Below are positions 15,675-25,905 of a DNA stretch of 64,000 bases, piece by piece (the first letter of the stretch is position 1; each line of letters begins with the position of its first letter). Made by a program: the position numbers and the translations under genes. Source of the stretch: DASUPK01 sp963843085 (GTDB lineage Bacteria; Actinomycetota; Thermoleophilia; Solirubrobacterales; 70-9). The DNA lies in assembly GCA_963843085.1 (NCBI GenBank), contig CAWJJG010000011.1:186001-250000 (forward strand), read 5' to 3'. The notes below the pieces were generated by a model that saw only the letters and a list, made by a program, of their open reading frames with translations, was not told the DNA's origin and did no database searches.

Positions 15675-16611
15675 GGCTCTCGGCCTCGCCGTAGGCGGCG
15701 ACGATCCGCTGCACCAGCTTGTGACGCACGACGTCCTCGCCGCCGAAGCGGATGAAGTTGATGTCCTGGACCTCGTTGAGGATGCTGCCGACCTCGACCA
15801 GGCCGGACTTCGAGCCGCGCTCCAGGTCGATCTGGGTGATGTCGCCGGTGACGACGATCTTCGAGCCGAAGCCGAGCCGGGTCAGGAACATCTTCATCTG
15901 CTCAGGGCTCGTGTTCTGGGCCTCGTCGAGGATCACGAAGGAGTCGTTCAGCGTCCGGCCCCGCATGAAGGCGAGCGGCGCGACCTCGATCGTCCCGCGC
16001 TCGAAGTAGGAGTTGACCTTCTCCGGGTCGAGCATGTCGTAGAGCGCGTCGAACAGCGGGCGCAGGTACGGATCGACCTTCGCCTGGATGTCGCCGGGCA
16101 GGAAGCCGAGCCGCTCACCCGCCTCGACGGCCGGCCTCGTCAGGATCACCCGGCTGACGTCCCCGCGGGAGAGCGCCGCCGCCGCCATCGCGACGGCCAG
16201 GAAGGTCTTTCCGGTGCCGGCGGGGCCGATGCCGAAGGTCACGGTGTGCCGGCGAATGGAGTCGACGTACTGCTTCTGGTTGACGGTCTTGGGAGCGACA
16301 CGCGTGTTGCGGTGCTGCCAGACGACGTCCTCGAGGATCTCCGCCGGGCTCTCGTGCTTGTCGAGAGCGCCCGTCACCGCCTCGATGGTCCCCGGCGCGA
16401 TCTCGTGGCCCTGCTCGATCAGGTCGACCAGCTCGCCGACGACCGTCTCGGCCGTGGTGACCCCGTTCGCGTCGCCGTCCAGGGTGAGGACGTTGCCGCG
16501 GAGGTAGAGGTCGACGTCGAGATGGCCCTCGAGCGCCCGGAGGACGGCGTCCTCCGATCCGGCCAGCTCGGCCGCGACGCTGTTGTCGATGGTGAGCTGC
16601 CTGCGAGCCAC
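15643..16611 (-). CDS. PhoH-family ATPase (YbeZ-like)
   Basis: A 322-residue RNA-metabolism ATPase. An N-terminal KH-like region (about 1-110) precedes the PhoH domain with Walker A GPAGTGKTFLAVAMA, the segment ILTRPAVEAGERLGFLPGD, Walker B FVILDEAQNTSPEQ and the sensor motif VTGDITQIDL. YbeZ partners with YbeY in several bacteria, and here the two genes overlap by 32 bp, which supports that pairing. The ATG at 16611 shares one base with the yqeY stop. Confidence 0.93.
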   Translation of the reverse strand: MARRQLTIDNSVAAELAGSEDAVLRALEGHLDVDLYLRGNVLTLDGDANGVTTAETVVGELVDLIEQGHEIAPGTIEAVTGALDKHESPAEILEDVVWQHRNTRVAPKTVNQKQYVDSIRRHTVTFGIGPAGTGKTFLAVAMAAAALSRGDVSRVILTRPAVEAGERLGFLPGDIQAKVDPYLRPLFDALYDMLDPEKVNSYFERGTIEVAPLAFMRGRTLNDSFVILDEAQNTSPEQMKMFLTRLGFGSKIVVTGDITQIDLERGSKSGLVEVGSILNEVQDINFIRFGGEDVVRHKLVQRIVAAYGEAESRDRPDSDVGG

Positions 16612-17042
16612 TAAGAGGTGAGCTTCTCCTTCACCGCGGCGCTCACCCGCTTGCCGTCGGCCCTGCCGCCGACCTTGGGCATCAGCACCTTCATCACGCC
16701 CCCCATGTCCTTGGGCTCGCTCGCGCCAGCCTCCTCGACGGCGCTCGCGACGAGCTCCGAGAGCTCCTCGTCCGAGAGCTGCTCGGGCAGATAGCCCTCG
16801 ATCAGCTTCGCCTCGGCCTCCTCGGCGGCGGCCTGCTCCGCGCGACCGCCCTCCTTCAGGGCTTCCGCGGCATCGAGGCGGCGCTTGCGCTCGCGCTGCA
16901 TCGCGGCGACCTCGTCGCCCTTGCCCTCCTTCTCCTCAGCCTGGAGGGCGTTGACGAGCATGCGGAGCTGGCCGACGCGCTCCTTCTCGCCGGCCTTCAT
17001 CGCCGTCTTCACGTCCTCCTGGACCTGCTCGAGGATGGTCAT
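16611..17042 (-). CDS. yqeY: GatB/YqeY domain protein
   Basis: A 143-residue helical protein matching the free-standing YqeY family, related to the tail domain of the GatB amidotransferase subunit. Diagnostic stretches are EDVKTAMKAGEKERVGQLRM near the N-terminus, EAKLIEGYLPEQLSDEEL in the middle and the C-terminal MGGVMKVLMPKVGGRADGK. The role is thought to be tRNA-related but is not settled. The ATG lies 7 nt after TACGCT, so the yqeY-phoH-ybeY-era operon probably begins here with a leaderless transcript. Confidence 0.92.
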   Translation of the reverse strand: MTILEQVQEDVKTAMKAGEKERVGQLRMLVNALQAEEKEGKGDEVAAMQRERKRRLDAAEALKEGGRAEQAAAEEAEAKLIEGYLPEQLSDEELSELVASAVEEAGASEPKDMGGVMKVLMPKVGGRADGKRVSAAVKEKLTS

Positions 17043-17045
17043 GGC

Positions 17046-17495
17046 CTAAAGCGTAGTCGGCGGCGTGGCCGCCCCGTTCGTCTCGAGCCCGGCGGCTCGC
17101 AGGACGAGAGTGAGCGACGCCTCGGGGCCCGGCCAGGCCTCGCGGACGAGCCGGGTGCCTCCTCCGTGGACGACCAGCCTCAGAGAGAGACCCAGGACGA
17201 CCGCGTCGTCGAGTTGCCCGATCCCCGGCAGGAAGTCCGGGACCAGGTCGATGGGAAGCGCGAGGTAGCCCAGGGCGATGAAGAGGGCGACTCTTCGCGG
17301 CATCGAGATGCGCCGGTCCCGCGCCAAGCGCGAGACCAGGACGACGCAATCCGGGATGAACCCCGCGAGGGCCCGGGCGTCCTCGCGGCGACCGGCGGCG
17401 ATCAGGGCCGCCACGGCGACGACGTAGAAGCCGGCAATCAAGACGACCAAGCCCCAAGGCCAGAATCGGATTTGATCGGGCGTCAGCGCGGCCAT
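17046..17495 (-). CDS. DUF1232 (YkvA-type) membrane protein
   Basis: A 149-residue protein. An N-terminal membrane segment (WGLVVLIAGFYVVAVAALIA) is followed by a cytoplasmic stretch and then the DUF1232 signature: ALFIALGYLALPIDLVPDFL with PGIGQLDDAVVLG. DUF1232 proteins are small membrane proteins of unknown function. The frame is open further upstream, but ATG 17495 is chosen because the earlier part reads as antisense of murI. It ends 4 bp before the yqeY start. Confidence 0.8.
   Translation of the reverse strand: MAALTPDQIRFWPWGLVVLIAGFYVVAVAALIAAGRREDARALAGFIPDCVVLVSRLARDRRISMPRRVALFIALGYLALPIDLVPDFLPGIGQLDDAVVLGLSLRLVVHGGGTRLVREAWPGPEASLTLVLRAAGLETNGAATPPTTL
17050..17055 (-). promoter_or_regulatory. 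Leaderless -10 box of yqeY (TACGCT)
   Basis: TACGCT ends 7 nt before the yqeY ATG and overlaps the last codons of the DUF1232 gene upstream. Confidence 0.4.
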
Positions 17496-17541
17496 CGATC
17501 GGAATGTCGTGCGCTCTTGGGTCTCACCGCCCGGTAATCGC

Positions 17542-18378
17542 TCAACCTTCGGTCTGGAGCAGGTCGACCCGCTCGACCGCGCCCAGCGGCATCTGCAGAA
17601 AACGAGTGCCCAGCTCGCGGAAGGCGTCAGTGTCGCCGGTGCAGAGAAACCGATAGGCCCCCTCTTCATTGCCGTTTTTCTCGAGCCCCGCGTCCTCGAG
17701 GACCCGCTGCGCGGTCGCGGCGATCGCATGCCCCGCCGTCACCAGCCGCACGTCCCGCCCGAGCGTCCGCTGCAGCATCGGGCCGACCAGGGGGTAATGC
17801 GTACAGCCGAGGATCACGGTGTCCACCTCGGCTCGCTTCAGCGGTGCGCAGTAGGAGCGGACCATCTCGACGACGCTCTCGGAGAACGGGAAGCCGCGCT
17901 GGATCACGGCGGCGAGGTCCGGCGCCTCGACCTCGGTGACGGTCAGCGCGCGGTGCTGGTCGGAGAGAGCGCGCAGATAGGAGCCGCTCCGCACCGTCGC
18001 GGGCGTCGCCAGCACGCCCACCTTCCCCGACTGCGTGAGGGCCCCGGCGATCTCCGCCTCGGGCTGGATCACGGCGACCACCTCCACCCCCGCCTCGGCG
18101 GCGATCTCCCGCGCCACCTCCTGCCCGGCCGACGCGGCCGAATTGCAGGCGATCACCAGCAGCTTGGCCCCGCGGCCGAGGAGGAACCGAGTGATCTGCG
18201 CGACGTGATCCCGCAGCTCATCGGTCGTTCGCGCGCCGTAGGGAAAGCGGGCGTCGTCACCCAGGTAGACGTAGTCCTCCTCGGGCAGCGAGACCAGGCA
18301 CTCGTGGAGCACGGTGAGGCCGCCGACGCCGGAGTCGAAGACGGCGATCGGTAGGTCGGGACTGAGTGCGGAGGCCAT
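17542..18378 (-). CDS. murI: Glutamate racemase
   Basis: A 278-residue racemase giving D-glutamate for peptidoglycan. It needs two cysteines acting from opposite sides of the substrate: Cys in LLVIACNSASA-like context (ACNSA, about residue 77) and Cys in VILGCTHYPL (about 188). The N-terminal IAVFDSGVGGLTVL and YLGDDARFPYG are also conserved. The start ATG 18378 overlaps the prmA stop by one base, so it belongs to the hrcA-dnaJ-prmA-murI run. Confidence 0.96.
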   Translation of the reverse strand: MASALSPDLPIAVFDSGVGGLTVLHECLVSLPEEDYVYLGDDARFPYGARTTDELRDHVAQITRFLLGRGAKLLVIACNSAASAGQEVAREIAAEAGVEVVAVIQPEAEIAGALTQSGKVGVLATPATVRSGSYLRALSDQHRALTVTEVEAPDLAAVIQRGFPFSESVVEMVRSYCAPLKRAEVDTVILGCTHYPLVGPMLQRTLGRDVRLVTAGHAIAATAQRVLEDAGLEKNGNEEGAYRFLCTGDTDAFRELGTRFLQMPLGAVERVDLLQTEG

Positions 18379-19211
18379 CAGCGGGCCGTATCTCGGCGCA
18401 GCAGCAGGGCGCCCCAGCCGTTCTCGATCCGGCGCTCGGATTCCGCCAATCCGGTCGGGGCGAAGGCCTGCGCCACCTCATCGAGCTCCGCCTCCAGCAT
18501 GCCCGAGCAGACCAGCGTGTCCGGGGCATGACCGGCCTTGGCCAGATGGCCGGCGCAGTCCCGAAGCAGGTTGCCCGTCAGATTGGCCACAGCGGTGGGA
18601 GCGACGGGGGGCGGGCCCTCCCGCACGTCGACCCGCTCGATCACCATCTCGACGTCGTTGACCGCAGCGTTCGCACGGGCTGTCTCGAGCGAGGCGAGCT
18701 CGCGGTCGCAGCCGGTGACCGGCGACCAGCCGAGCTTGGCCGCGCCGATTCCCAGCACGCCGCTGCCGGTGCCCCAGTCCGCGATGGGCCCGGAGGCCTC
18801 CCCCGCCTCCTCGAGCGCAACCAACAGGGCCAGGCAGAGACGCGTGGTCGGGTGACCGCCGGTGCCGAAGGCGCGGCCGGGATCGACGACCACGTCGATC
18901 AATCCCTCCTTGGGATCCCACCATGACGGACGCACCCCGATCCTGCCGGACACCTCGATCGGGCGATGGAAGTCCGCCCAACGGTCGGCCCAGTCGTCGG
19001 GAACCGAAGTCGTGGTCACGTCGACCAGGCTGCCGCCGGCAGCCGCCTGAAGCTCGCCCATGTCCGGGACCTCGCCCGGGGGCCCGTAGATCGCGTACTC
19101 GACCCAGCCCGGACCGCGCTCCTCCTCGAGCCCGTTCGGCGCCAGCTCCAGCAGGTTCGCCATCACCGCCTCCGCGTATTCCGGGGCGCAGCGAACCGCG
19201 AGCCGGATCAT
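18378..19211 (-). CDS. prmA: Ribosomal protein L11 methyltransferase
   Basis: A 277-residue SAM methyltransferase. The N-terminal substrate-binding part includes DDWADRWADFHRP and IGVRPSWWDP. The catalytic domain contains DPGRAFGTGGHPTTRLCL (the PrmA signature), SAM motif WGTGSGVLGIGAAKLG, and AVANLTGNLLRDCAG at the position of the NIL motif. I chose ATG 19211 because it forms an ATGA overlap with dnaJ; the frame remains open further upstream only as antisense. Neighbouring dnaJ is a frequent partner of prmA in bacteria. Confidence 0.93.
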   Translation of the reverse strand: MIRLAVRCAPEYAEAVMANLLELAPNGLEEERGPGWVEYAIYGPPGEVPDMGELQAAAGGSLVDVTTTSVPDDWADRWADFHRPIEVSGRIGVRPSWWDPKEGLIDVVVDPGRAFGTGGHPTTRLCLALLVALEEAGEASGPIADWGTGSGVLGIGAAKLGWSPVTGCDRELASLETARANAAVNDVEMVIERVDVREGPPPVAPTAVANLTGNLLRDCAGHLAKAGHAPDTLVCSGMLEAELDEVAQAFAPTGLAESERRIENGWGALLLRRDTAR

Positions 19212-20287
19212 CTGCGCTCGGACGGCTGCTGTTGAAGAGTCTCGGCGAGGCGCTCGGCTGCCTCTCGCTGCTCGTCGTCCAGGTCGGTCGGGACGACAAG
19301 CTCGAAGACGACGTGCTCGTCGCCGCGCCGCCCCCCACGAAGAGGCGGCAGGCCGCGGCCACTGAGCACGGTCGTCTCCCCGTGCTGGGTGCCCGGCGGC
19401 ACCTCGACGGCGACCTCGCCCTCCAGCGTCGGCACGAAGACCTCGCCGCCGACCATCGCGGTCGTCACCGGGACCTCGGCTCGCGCGATCAGCTCCGTTC
19501 CCTGGCGGGCGAAGCGCTCGTCCGGATCGATCCGGATCTCCACGTAGAGGTCGCCCTGTCGCCCACCCGGATCGCCGACGTGCCCAGCGCCCGCGATGCG
19601 CACCCGCTGGCCGTCCTCGATCCCGGCCGGGATGTCGACCTCCCAGGTCCGTGACTCCGCCACCCTGCCGGCCCCGTCGCAGCGCTCGCACGGCGTCTCG
19701 GGGATACGGCCATCGCCGCCACAACGGTCGCAGGGCATGGCGCGGACCACCTGGCCGAAGACGCTCCGGCTCACCTCGCGGATCTGACCCGCGCCCTCGC
19801 ACTTCGGGCAGGTCTCGATCGGCGTCCCCGGCTCGGCGCCGTTGCCCCGGCAACGCTCGCAGACCACGACCGCCTCGAAGGAGATCTCGCGGGTCTGGCT
19901 CTCGAGCACATCCTCCAGGGAGATCTCGACCACCGCCCCGATGTCCGCGCCTCCGGCGGGGCCTCCACCGAAGCCGCCGAAGGGATCCCCGCCGCCGAAG
20001 AGGGAATCGAAGATGTCCTGGATGCTGCCGAACCCACCGGCGCCGGGCGAAAAACCCCCGGAGCGGAGCCCGTCGTGGCCGAACTGGTCATACGTCCGGC
20101 GGCGCCCGGCGTCGGAGAGCACCTCGTAGGCCTCCGCGGCCTCCTTGAACTTCTCCTCCGCCTCGGGATCATGGGCGTTGACATCCGGGTGGAGCTCCCG
20201 CGCCAGCTTCCGGAACGCCTTCTTGATCTCACCGTCGGAGGCGCTCCGCTCGACGTCCAGCACCTGGTAGTAGTCGCGTTTGGCCAT
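19208..20287 (-). CDS. dnaJ: Chaperone DnaJ
   Basis: A 359-residue type I J-protein. The J domain (1-70) has the HPD motif in LARELHPDVNAHD; a Gly/Phe-rich region follows (FSPGAGGFGSIQDIF). Four zinc-binding repeats are present: CERCRGNG, CPKCEGAG, CDRCGGDG and CERCDGAG (about 145-215). The C-terminal substrate-binding domain contains GDLYVEIRI. It stimulates DnaK and delivers unfolded clients. It sits 10 bp behind hrcA; dnaK and grpE are not in the window. Confidence 0.97.
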   Translation of the reverse strand: MAKRDYYQVLDVERSASDGEIKKAFRKLARELHPDVNAHDPEAEEKFKEAAEAYEVLSDAGRRRTYDQFGHDGLRSGGFSPGAGGFGSIQDIFDSLFGGGDPFGGFGGGPAGGADIGAVVEISLEDVLESQTREISFEAVVVCERCRGNGAEPGTPIETCPKCEGAGQIREVSRSVFGQVVRAMPCDRCGGDGRIPETPCERCDGAGRVAESRTWEVDIPAGIEDGQRVRIAGAGHVGDPGGRQGDLYVEIRIDPDERFARQGTELIARAEVPVTTAMVGGEVFVPTLEGEVAVEVPPGTQHGETTVLSGRGLPPLRGGRRGDEHVVFELVVPTDLDDEQREAAERLAETLQQQPSERR

Positions 20288-20297
20288 ACGAGCCGTG

Positions 20298-21326
20298 CTA
20301 CTCGTCGTAGACCGTCTCGAAGAAGCGGGAGAGCTCGCCCGCCGCGCCCCTGACGTTCGCGATCGCCGTCGCGTAATCCATCCGCAGCGGCCCGATGATC
20401 CCGACCGAGCCGAGGTTGCGGTAGCCGAGGCCGTAGTTGGCGCCGACCACGCTCACCGAGCGAAGCTCCGGCTCCGGGTTCTCGCCGCCGATCCAGACGA
20501 ACACCGAACGCCGGTCGAGGGCGGTCCGCAGGGCGCGCAGGACGTTCACCCTGCGCTCGAGCGCCCGCATCAGCTCGTCGGCGTGCGGCAGGTCGGAGAG
20601 GTGCTCCTCGGAGAGCAGCCTCGCGGTGCCGTCGACGTAGAGGGTTTCCTCGGCGGATTCCTCGAGGTCCGTGAAGGCGCTGGAGATCTCGGCCAGGAAT
20701 CCAGTCTCGGCCGGGCCGAGCTCCGGATCGCGCAGGCGATCGGCTGCCATTCGAGCGCCGAGGCCGAGCCCGGCCAGCCGCTCGTTCAGGTAGCTCGCCG
20801 CCCACTCGACCAAGCCGGTGTCGACCTCGTCGTCGAAGGTGAAGACGCGCTTGGTGACCCCGCCGTTGGACGCGATCACCACGACCATCACGACCTTCGG
20901 CTGGAGGCGCAGGACCTCGATCCGGTGAATCGTCGCCGTGTGCAGCGGCGGCGCGGTGACCAGCGCGACCAGGTCGGTGATCTGGGAGAGGGTGGTCGTG
21001 GTGTCCCGGATCGCGCTGTCGACCTCTCGCCGCATTCGGGAGATGCCCAGATCGTTCGCGGCCGGCTGCGGCAGGGTGTCCTGCCGCGCCAGCAGATGCT
21101 CCACGTAGAAGCGGTAGCCCGTGTCCGTCGGCAGGCGGCCGGCCGAGGTGTGCGGATGGGTGAGGAATCCCCCTTCCTCGAGGCTGGCGAGCTCGGCTCG
21201 CACGGTCGAGGAGCTCCAGTCGATGTCGTCGCGGTTTGCCAGCGCGCGCGAGCCGACCGGGCGCCCGTCATCGACGTAGCGCTCGACCACCAGCCTGAGG
21301 ATCTTGCCCTGGCGCTCTGTCAGCAC
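20298..21326 (-). CDS. hrcA: Heat-inducible transcription repressor HrcA
   Basis: A 342-residue repressor of chaperone genes. The N-terminal winged helix is well conserved: LTERQGKILRLVVERYVDDG, PVGSRALA, STVRAELASLEEGGFLTHPH and TSAGRLPTDTGYRFYV. The remainder is the GAF-like dimerisation domain. HrcA binds CIRCE elements; only a half-site (TAGCACTC) is seen upstream, so the main targets may lie outside the window. GTG 21326 follows TATCAT by 7 nt, predicting a leaderless transcript for hrcA-dnaJ-prmA-murI. Confidence 0.96.
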   Translation of the reverse strand: MLTERQGKILRLVVERYVDDGRPVGSRALANRDDIDWSSSTVRAELASLEEGGFLTHPHTSAGRLPTDTGYRFYVEHLLARQDTLPQPAANDLGISRMRREVDSAIRDTTTTLSQITDLVALVTAPPLHTATIHRIEVLRLQPKVVMVVVIASNGGVTKRVFTFDDEVDTGLVEWAASYLNERLAGLGLGARMAADRLRDPELGPAETGFLAEISSAFTDLEESAEETLYVDGTARLLSEEHLSDLPHADELMRALERRVNVLRALRTALDRRSVFVWIGGENPEPELRSVSVVGANYGLGYRNLGSVGIIGPLRMDYATAIANVRGAAGELSRFFETVYDE

Positions 21327-21333
21327 AGAGCTG

Positions 21334-21339
21334 ATGATA
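21334..21339 (-). promoter_or_regulatory. Leaderless -10 box of hrcA (TATCAT)
   Basis: TATCAT (5 of 6 to consensus) ends 7 nt before the hrcA GTG. Confidence 0.5.
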
Positions 21340-21354
21340 GGAACGCGGCGAGTG

Positions 21355-21765
21355 CTACTCCGCGCTCAGCTCGGCCTGGGCGTTTCGGATCACCTGGTTC
21401 TCGCCCTGCGCGGCGACCGTGTCGATCACGACGCGGCCGTGGGATGCCTCCGCGACCGTCCCGCTGACCACCAGCTCCTGCTCCGGGAAGCCCATCCCCC
21501 TGAACTGAACCGAGAGCCGCTTGAGTGCGCGCGGATCGCCGCCCGCGAGCGCCGCGTTGCCGCGCGCGACCTGGGCCATCATCCAGAGGCCGTGCAGGAT
21601 GTTGCCGGGCAGGCCGACCGCTTCGGCGAACTCCGGGTCGATGTGGATCGGGTTGAAGTCCCCGGACGCACCCGCGTAGCGATGGGGCAGGTACTTGTCG
21701 GGCGTCACCCTGAGCTCCGGGATCGCGTCGCCCTCCGTGAGGTCCTTGAGATCGGCCACGTTCAC
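21355..21765 (-). CDS. MaoC-type (R)-hydroxyacyl dehydratase, HadB-like
   Basis: A 136-residue hot-dog-fold protein. The hydratase-2 motif is clear at about residues 30-42: YAGASGDFNPIHIDPEFA holds the catalytic Asp and His. LPGNILHGLWMMAQVA follows as the central helix. In mycobacteria HadB pairs with HadA or HadC to dehydrate (3R)-hydroxyacyl chains in fatty acid elongation. The adjacent upstream gene encodes the HadA/C-like partner and overlaps by 4 bp, so a heterodimer is likely. Confidence 0.87.
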   Translation of the reverse strand: MNVADLKDLTEGDAIPELRVTPDKYLPHRYAGASGDFNPIHIDPEFAEAVGLPGNILHGLWMMAQVARGNAALAGGDPRALKRLSVQFRGMGFPEQELVVSGTVAEASHGRVVIDTVAAQGENQVIRNAQAELSAE

Positions 21766-22202
21766 ACTCCCCTGACGATGTTGGTCCAGGTGCCCTTAAC
21801 GACCTGCTTGCCGTCCTGGTTGGTGGACACGGTCTCGAAGACGTAGAAGCCCTTGCCCTCTTTCTCGTAGATTTCCTTGCAGGTCGCCGCCGTCTCGATC
21901 ACGTCACCGTCGCAGACGGGCTCGTCCCACTCGAACTCCTGCGAGCCGTGGAGCATCGCCGCGAGGTTGATGCCGACCTCCGGGTCGAGAATCGCGGGGC
22001 CCATCGCCCGCGCGCTGTAGACGACGCAGAACATCGGCGGCGCGACGAGGTCCTGGTAGCCGGCTGCCTTCGCTGCATCGCGATCGCGATGGACGTCGCT
22101 GCCCGCTCCGATCGCGTCCGCGAACTCGCGGATCTTCTCGGCGCCGACCTCGTAGGTCGCGGCGGGCCACTGCTTGCCGATGGCGTCGGTGCTGACGGGC
22201 AT
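21762..22202 (-). CDS. MaoC N-domain dehydratase subunit, HadA/HadC-like
   Basis: A 146-residue hot-dog-fold partner subunit. Segments IREFADAIGAGSDVHRDRDA, DLVAPPMFCVV, LHGSQEFEWDEPVCDGDVI and VFETVSTNQDGKQVVKGTWT match the HadA/HadC (MaoC dehydratase N-terminal) pattern, which lacks the catalytic Asp-His motif and builds the acyl tunnel for HadB. It is the first gene of the pair. TAGAAT lies 12 nt before the ATG, which would give a very short leader. Confidence 0.85.
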   Translation of the reverse strand: MPVSTDAIGKQWPAATYEVGAEKIREFADAIGAGSDVHRDRDAAKAAGYQDLVAPPMFCVVYSARAMGPAILDPEVGINLAAMLHGSQEFEWDEPVCDGDVIETAATCKEIYEKEGKGFYVFETVSTNQDGKQVVKGTWTNIVRGV

Positions 22203-22269
22203 GAGCGACGCGCGATTCTACGTACCCGGACGATTCCCGCGCCGCGTGACCGGCGCCGGGCTAGGGTAG

Positions 22270-22893
22270 ATGGCGAAGGTGCCCTCGTTCCTCACCACCA
22301 CCGACTCACAGGGCGCGATGCGGTTTCGACCCTTCGCCATCCCGCTGATCATCGCCGCGATCTGCGTCCCGATCATTGCGGCGATGGCCGCCGCGGGAAC
22401 GTTGGGCGCCGGCCTCGGGATGGCTGTGGGAGCGATCGCCGTGACCTGCCTGATCATCTTCGCCGCACGAGCACGGCCCGACAACGCGCTCGAGGTCGCC
22501 CAGGCCTCCGACGCGGCACGCCGCGTGCTCGTGCTTGCGGCGGCCGAGGCCACGCCGGACTCCGCTCAGCGAATCGCGGAGCTCGCCGGCTCGGCCAACG
22601 ACGTCAGGCTCGTCGTGCCCGTGCCGAGCCACCGGCTCGACCGCTGGCTCTCGGCCGAGGACGATGCGCGCCGCGAGGCCGAGGGGCAGCTCGCCAGGTC
22701 GGCGGGAGCCCTGGTGGCCGCCGGGCTCCCGGTCAGCGGGTCGGTCGGAGACTCGAACCCCGCCCAGGCGCTCGAGGACGAGCTGCACGACTTCCCGGCC
22801 GACGAGGTGATCCTGCTCACGGGGAACGGCAAGGACCCGCTCGCCAAGGTCGAGGCCCGGATCGGGCTGCCGCTCCGCCGGGTCCGCGCCTAG
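22270..22893 (+). CDS. Membrane protein with two TM helices and cytoplasmic alpha/beta domain, unknown
   Basis: A 207-residue protein. Residues 22-68 form two membrane segments (IPLIIAAICVPIIAAMAAAG, then GAGLGMAVGAIAVTCLIIFA). The rest is soluble, with strand-helix alternation (RVLVLAAAEATPDSAQRIAE, VRLVVPVPSH, DEVILLTGNG) that resembles a Rossmann-like or universal-stress-like fold, but no nucleotide motif is present. It is divergent from the HadAB-like pair and converges on the NTF2-like gene, overlapping its end by 4 bp. I do not recognise a named family. Confidence 0.7.
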   Translation: MAKVPSFLTTTDSQGAMRFRPFAIPLIIAAICVPIIAAMAAAGTLGAGLGMAVGAIAVTCLIIFAARARPDNALEVAQASDAARRVLVLAAAEATPDSAQRIAELAGSANDVRLVVPVPSHRLDRWLSAEDDARREAEGQLARSAGALVAAGLPVSGSVGDSNPAQALEDELHDFPADEVILLTGNGKDPLAKVEARIGLPLRRVRA

Positions 22894-23295
22894 GGCGCTT
22901 CGCGCTCTTCGGCGAGCCGGACGGCCTCCTCGAGGCGTGGGGACCATCGCGAGGAAGTGACAGAGGCCGTCCTCCCCGACATCGAAGAGAAATGCGAGAC
23001 CCATGGTGAGCTCGATCCCGGCCCGCCCGCGCCCCCCTGATGGATCGCGGTGGCGACATGCCGATCCCCGATGAACACCGTTTCGGTGACCTCGGTGGAG
23101 AGCTCCTCCCACGCGTCGGTCCAGGCGACGATCCAGCGAACGAAGCCATCATGGCCGTGAAAGCTGCCGGCGTTGGCCATCTCCGGTGAGGCATAGACCT
23201 CGATGTCGCTCGCAGCCAGCTCGCCCAGCATCCGGTCCACGTCCCCTTCGTTGAAGGCCTCCATGCCGGCCCGCGCCAGGTTCTCCCGCTGCTCC

Positions 23296-23306
<11 letters not shown>
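22890..23306 (-). pseudogene. NTF2/SnoaL-like protein with two compensating frameshifts
   Basis: The frame is 138 codons long and starts like a SnoaL-type protein (ENLARAGMEAFNEGDVDRML, GHDGFVRWIVAWTDAWEEL, VFIGDRHVATAIHQ). It then reads a non-family stretch of about 25 residues (GGAGGPGSSSPWVSHFSSMS) before returning to family-like VTSSRWSPRLEEAVRLAEER. A different frame across the same bases reads GIELTMGLAFLFDVGEDGL, exactly what the fold needs. So a base seems lost near the C6/G6 run at 23032-23037 and one gained near 22960-22966. The function of such domains varies; none can be assigned. The start overlaps the lepA stop by 11 bp. Confidence 0.65.
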
Positions 23307-25101
<1,795 letters not shown>

Positions 25102-25116
25102 GCGGACCCGGAAGGG

Positions 25117-25122
25117 TAGGGT
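25117..25122 (+). promoter_or_regulatory. Leaderless -10 box of the methyltransferase gene (TAGGGT)
   Basis: TAGGGT ends 6 nt before the GTG at 25129. The same bases read on the other strand give TACCCT, 11 nt before the lepA ATG, so one short AT-poor box may serve both directions. Confidence 0.45.
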
Positions 25123-25128
25123 CACGGC

Positions 25129-25905
25129 GTGGTCGACTGGGGCCTGGGCACCTACGAGCGCATCGCACTGCAGCTTCTGCCCGCCGCGGAGACGGTCGTC
25201 GAGACCGCCGACCCCGTACCCGGCGAGACCCTGGTGGACGTCGGCTGCGGGTCCGGCAACGCTGCCCTCCTCGCCGCTGAGCGCGGAGCCACGGTGATCG
25301 GAGTCGATCCCTCGGAGCGGCTGCTCCAGGTGGCAGCGACCTACGCGGAGGAGCGCGACCTCGACGCCGAGTTCGTGCTCGGCGAGGCCGCCTCGATGCC
25401 GATCTCCGGGGGCGAGGCGGAGGTGGTCGTTTCAGTCTTCGGCGCGATCTTCGCCGAGGATCCGGAAGCCGCAGCCGCCGAGATCGCCAGGGTGGTCAAG
25501 TCGAGCGGCCGCATCGTGCTCGCCGCCTGGGTCCCCGGAGGGCCGGTCTCGGACGCGGTCCGTCTCACCCGCCAGACGCTCTCCGAAATCAGCGGCGATC
25601 CGCCCCCGACCCCTCCATTCCCCTGGCACGAGCGGGACTCACTGGCGAACCTGTTCGAACCGCACGGCTTCTCCGTATCCCTGAGCGAGCATGCGATCCC
25701 GTTCCGAGCCCCCTCCATCGACGAGTTCATGCAGATCGAGGGCGAGAACCACCCGATCGCAATCGCCACGCGCCCGGCGCTCGAGGACGCCGGGCGGGAG
25801 GAGGAGGTCCTCGCGGGGATGCGGCGGATCTACGAAGCGGGCAACGAGGACCCGGACGCCTTCCGGATCACGAGCCGCTACGTGGTCGCGGAGCTCAGGC
25901 GGTAG
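25129..25905 (+). CDS. Class I SAM-dependent methyltransferase
   Basis: A 258-residue methyltransferase of the UbiE/Methyltransf_11 type. Motif I LVDVGCGSGNAALLAAERGA (about residues 35-54), the acidic end of strand 2 VIGVDPSERLL, motif with GEAASMPISGGEAEVVVSVF and motif III SSGRIVLAAWVPGG are all clear. The C-terminal part probably forms the substrate lid. Substrate unknown. It starts at GTG 25129 and converges on the DUF5519-type gene, overlapping its end by 11 bp. Confidence 0.87.
   Translation: MVDWGLGTYERIALQLLPAAETVVETADPVPGETLVDVGCGSGNAALLAAERGATVIGVDPSERLLQVAATYAEERDLDAEFVLGEAASMPISGGEAEVVVSVFGAIFAEDPEAAAAEIARVVKSSGRIVLAAWVPGGPVSDAVRLTRQTLSEISGDPPPTPPFPWHERDSLANLFEPHGFSVSLSEHAIPFRAPSIDEFMQIEGENHPIAIATRPALEDAGREEEVLAGMRRIYEAGNEDPDAFRITSRYVVAELRR

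Noticed and set aside
21333..21357. Possible CIRCE element upstream of hrcA
   Set aside because: Only the left half (TAGCACTC) is present; after nine bases the expected GAGTGCTA is absent. The TAG is also the stop of the preceding dehydratase gene.
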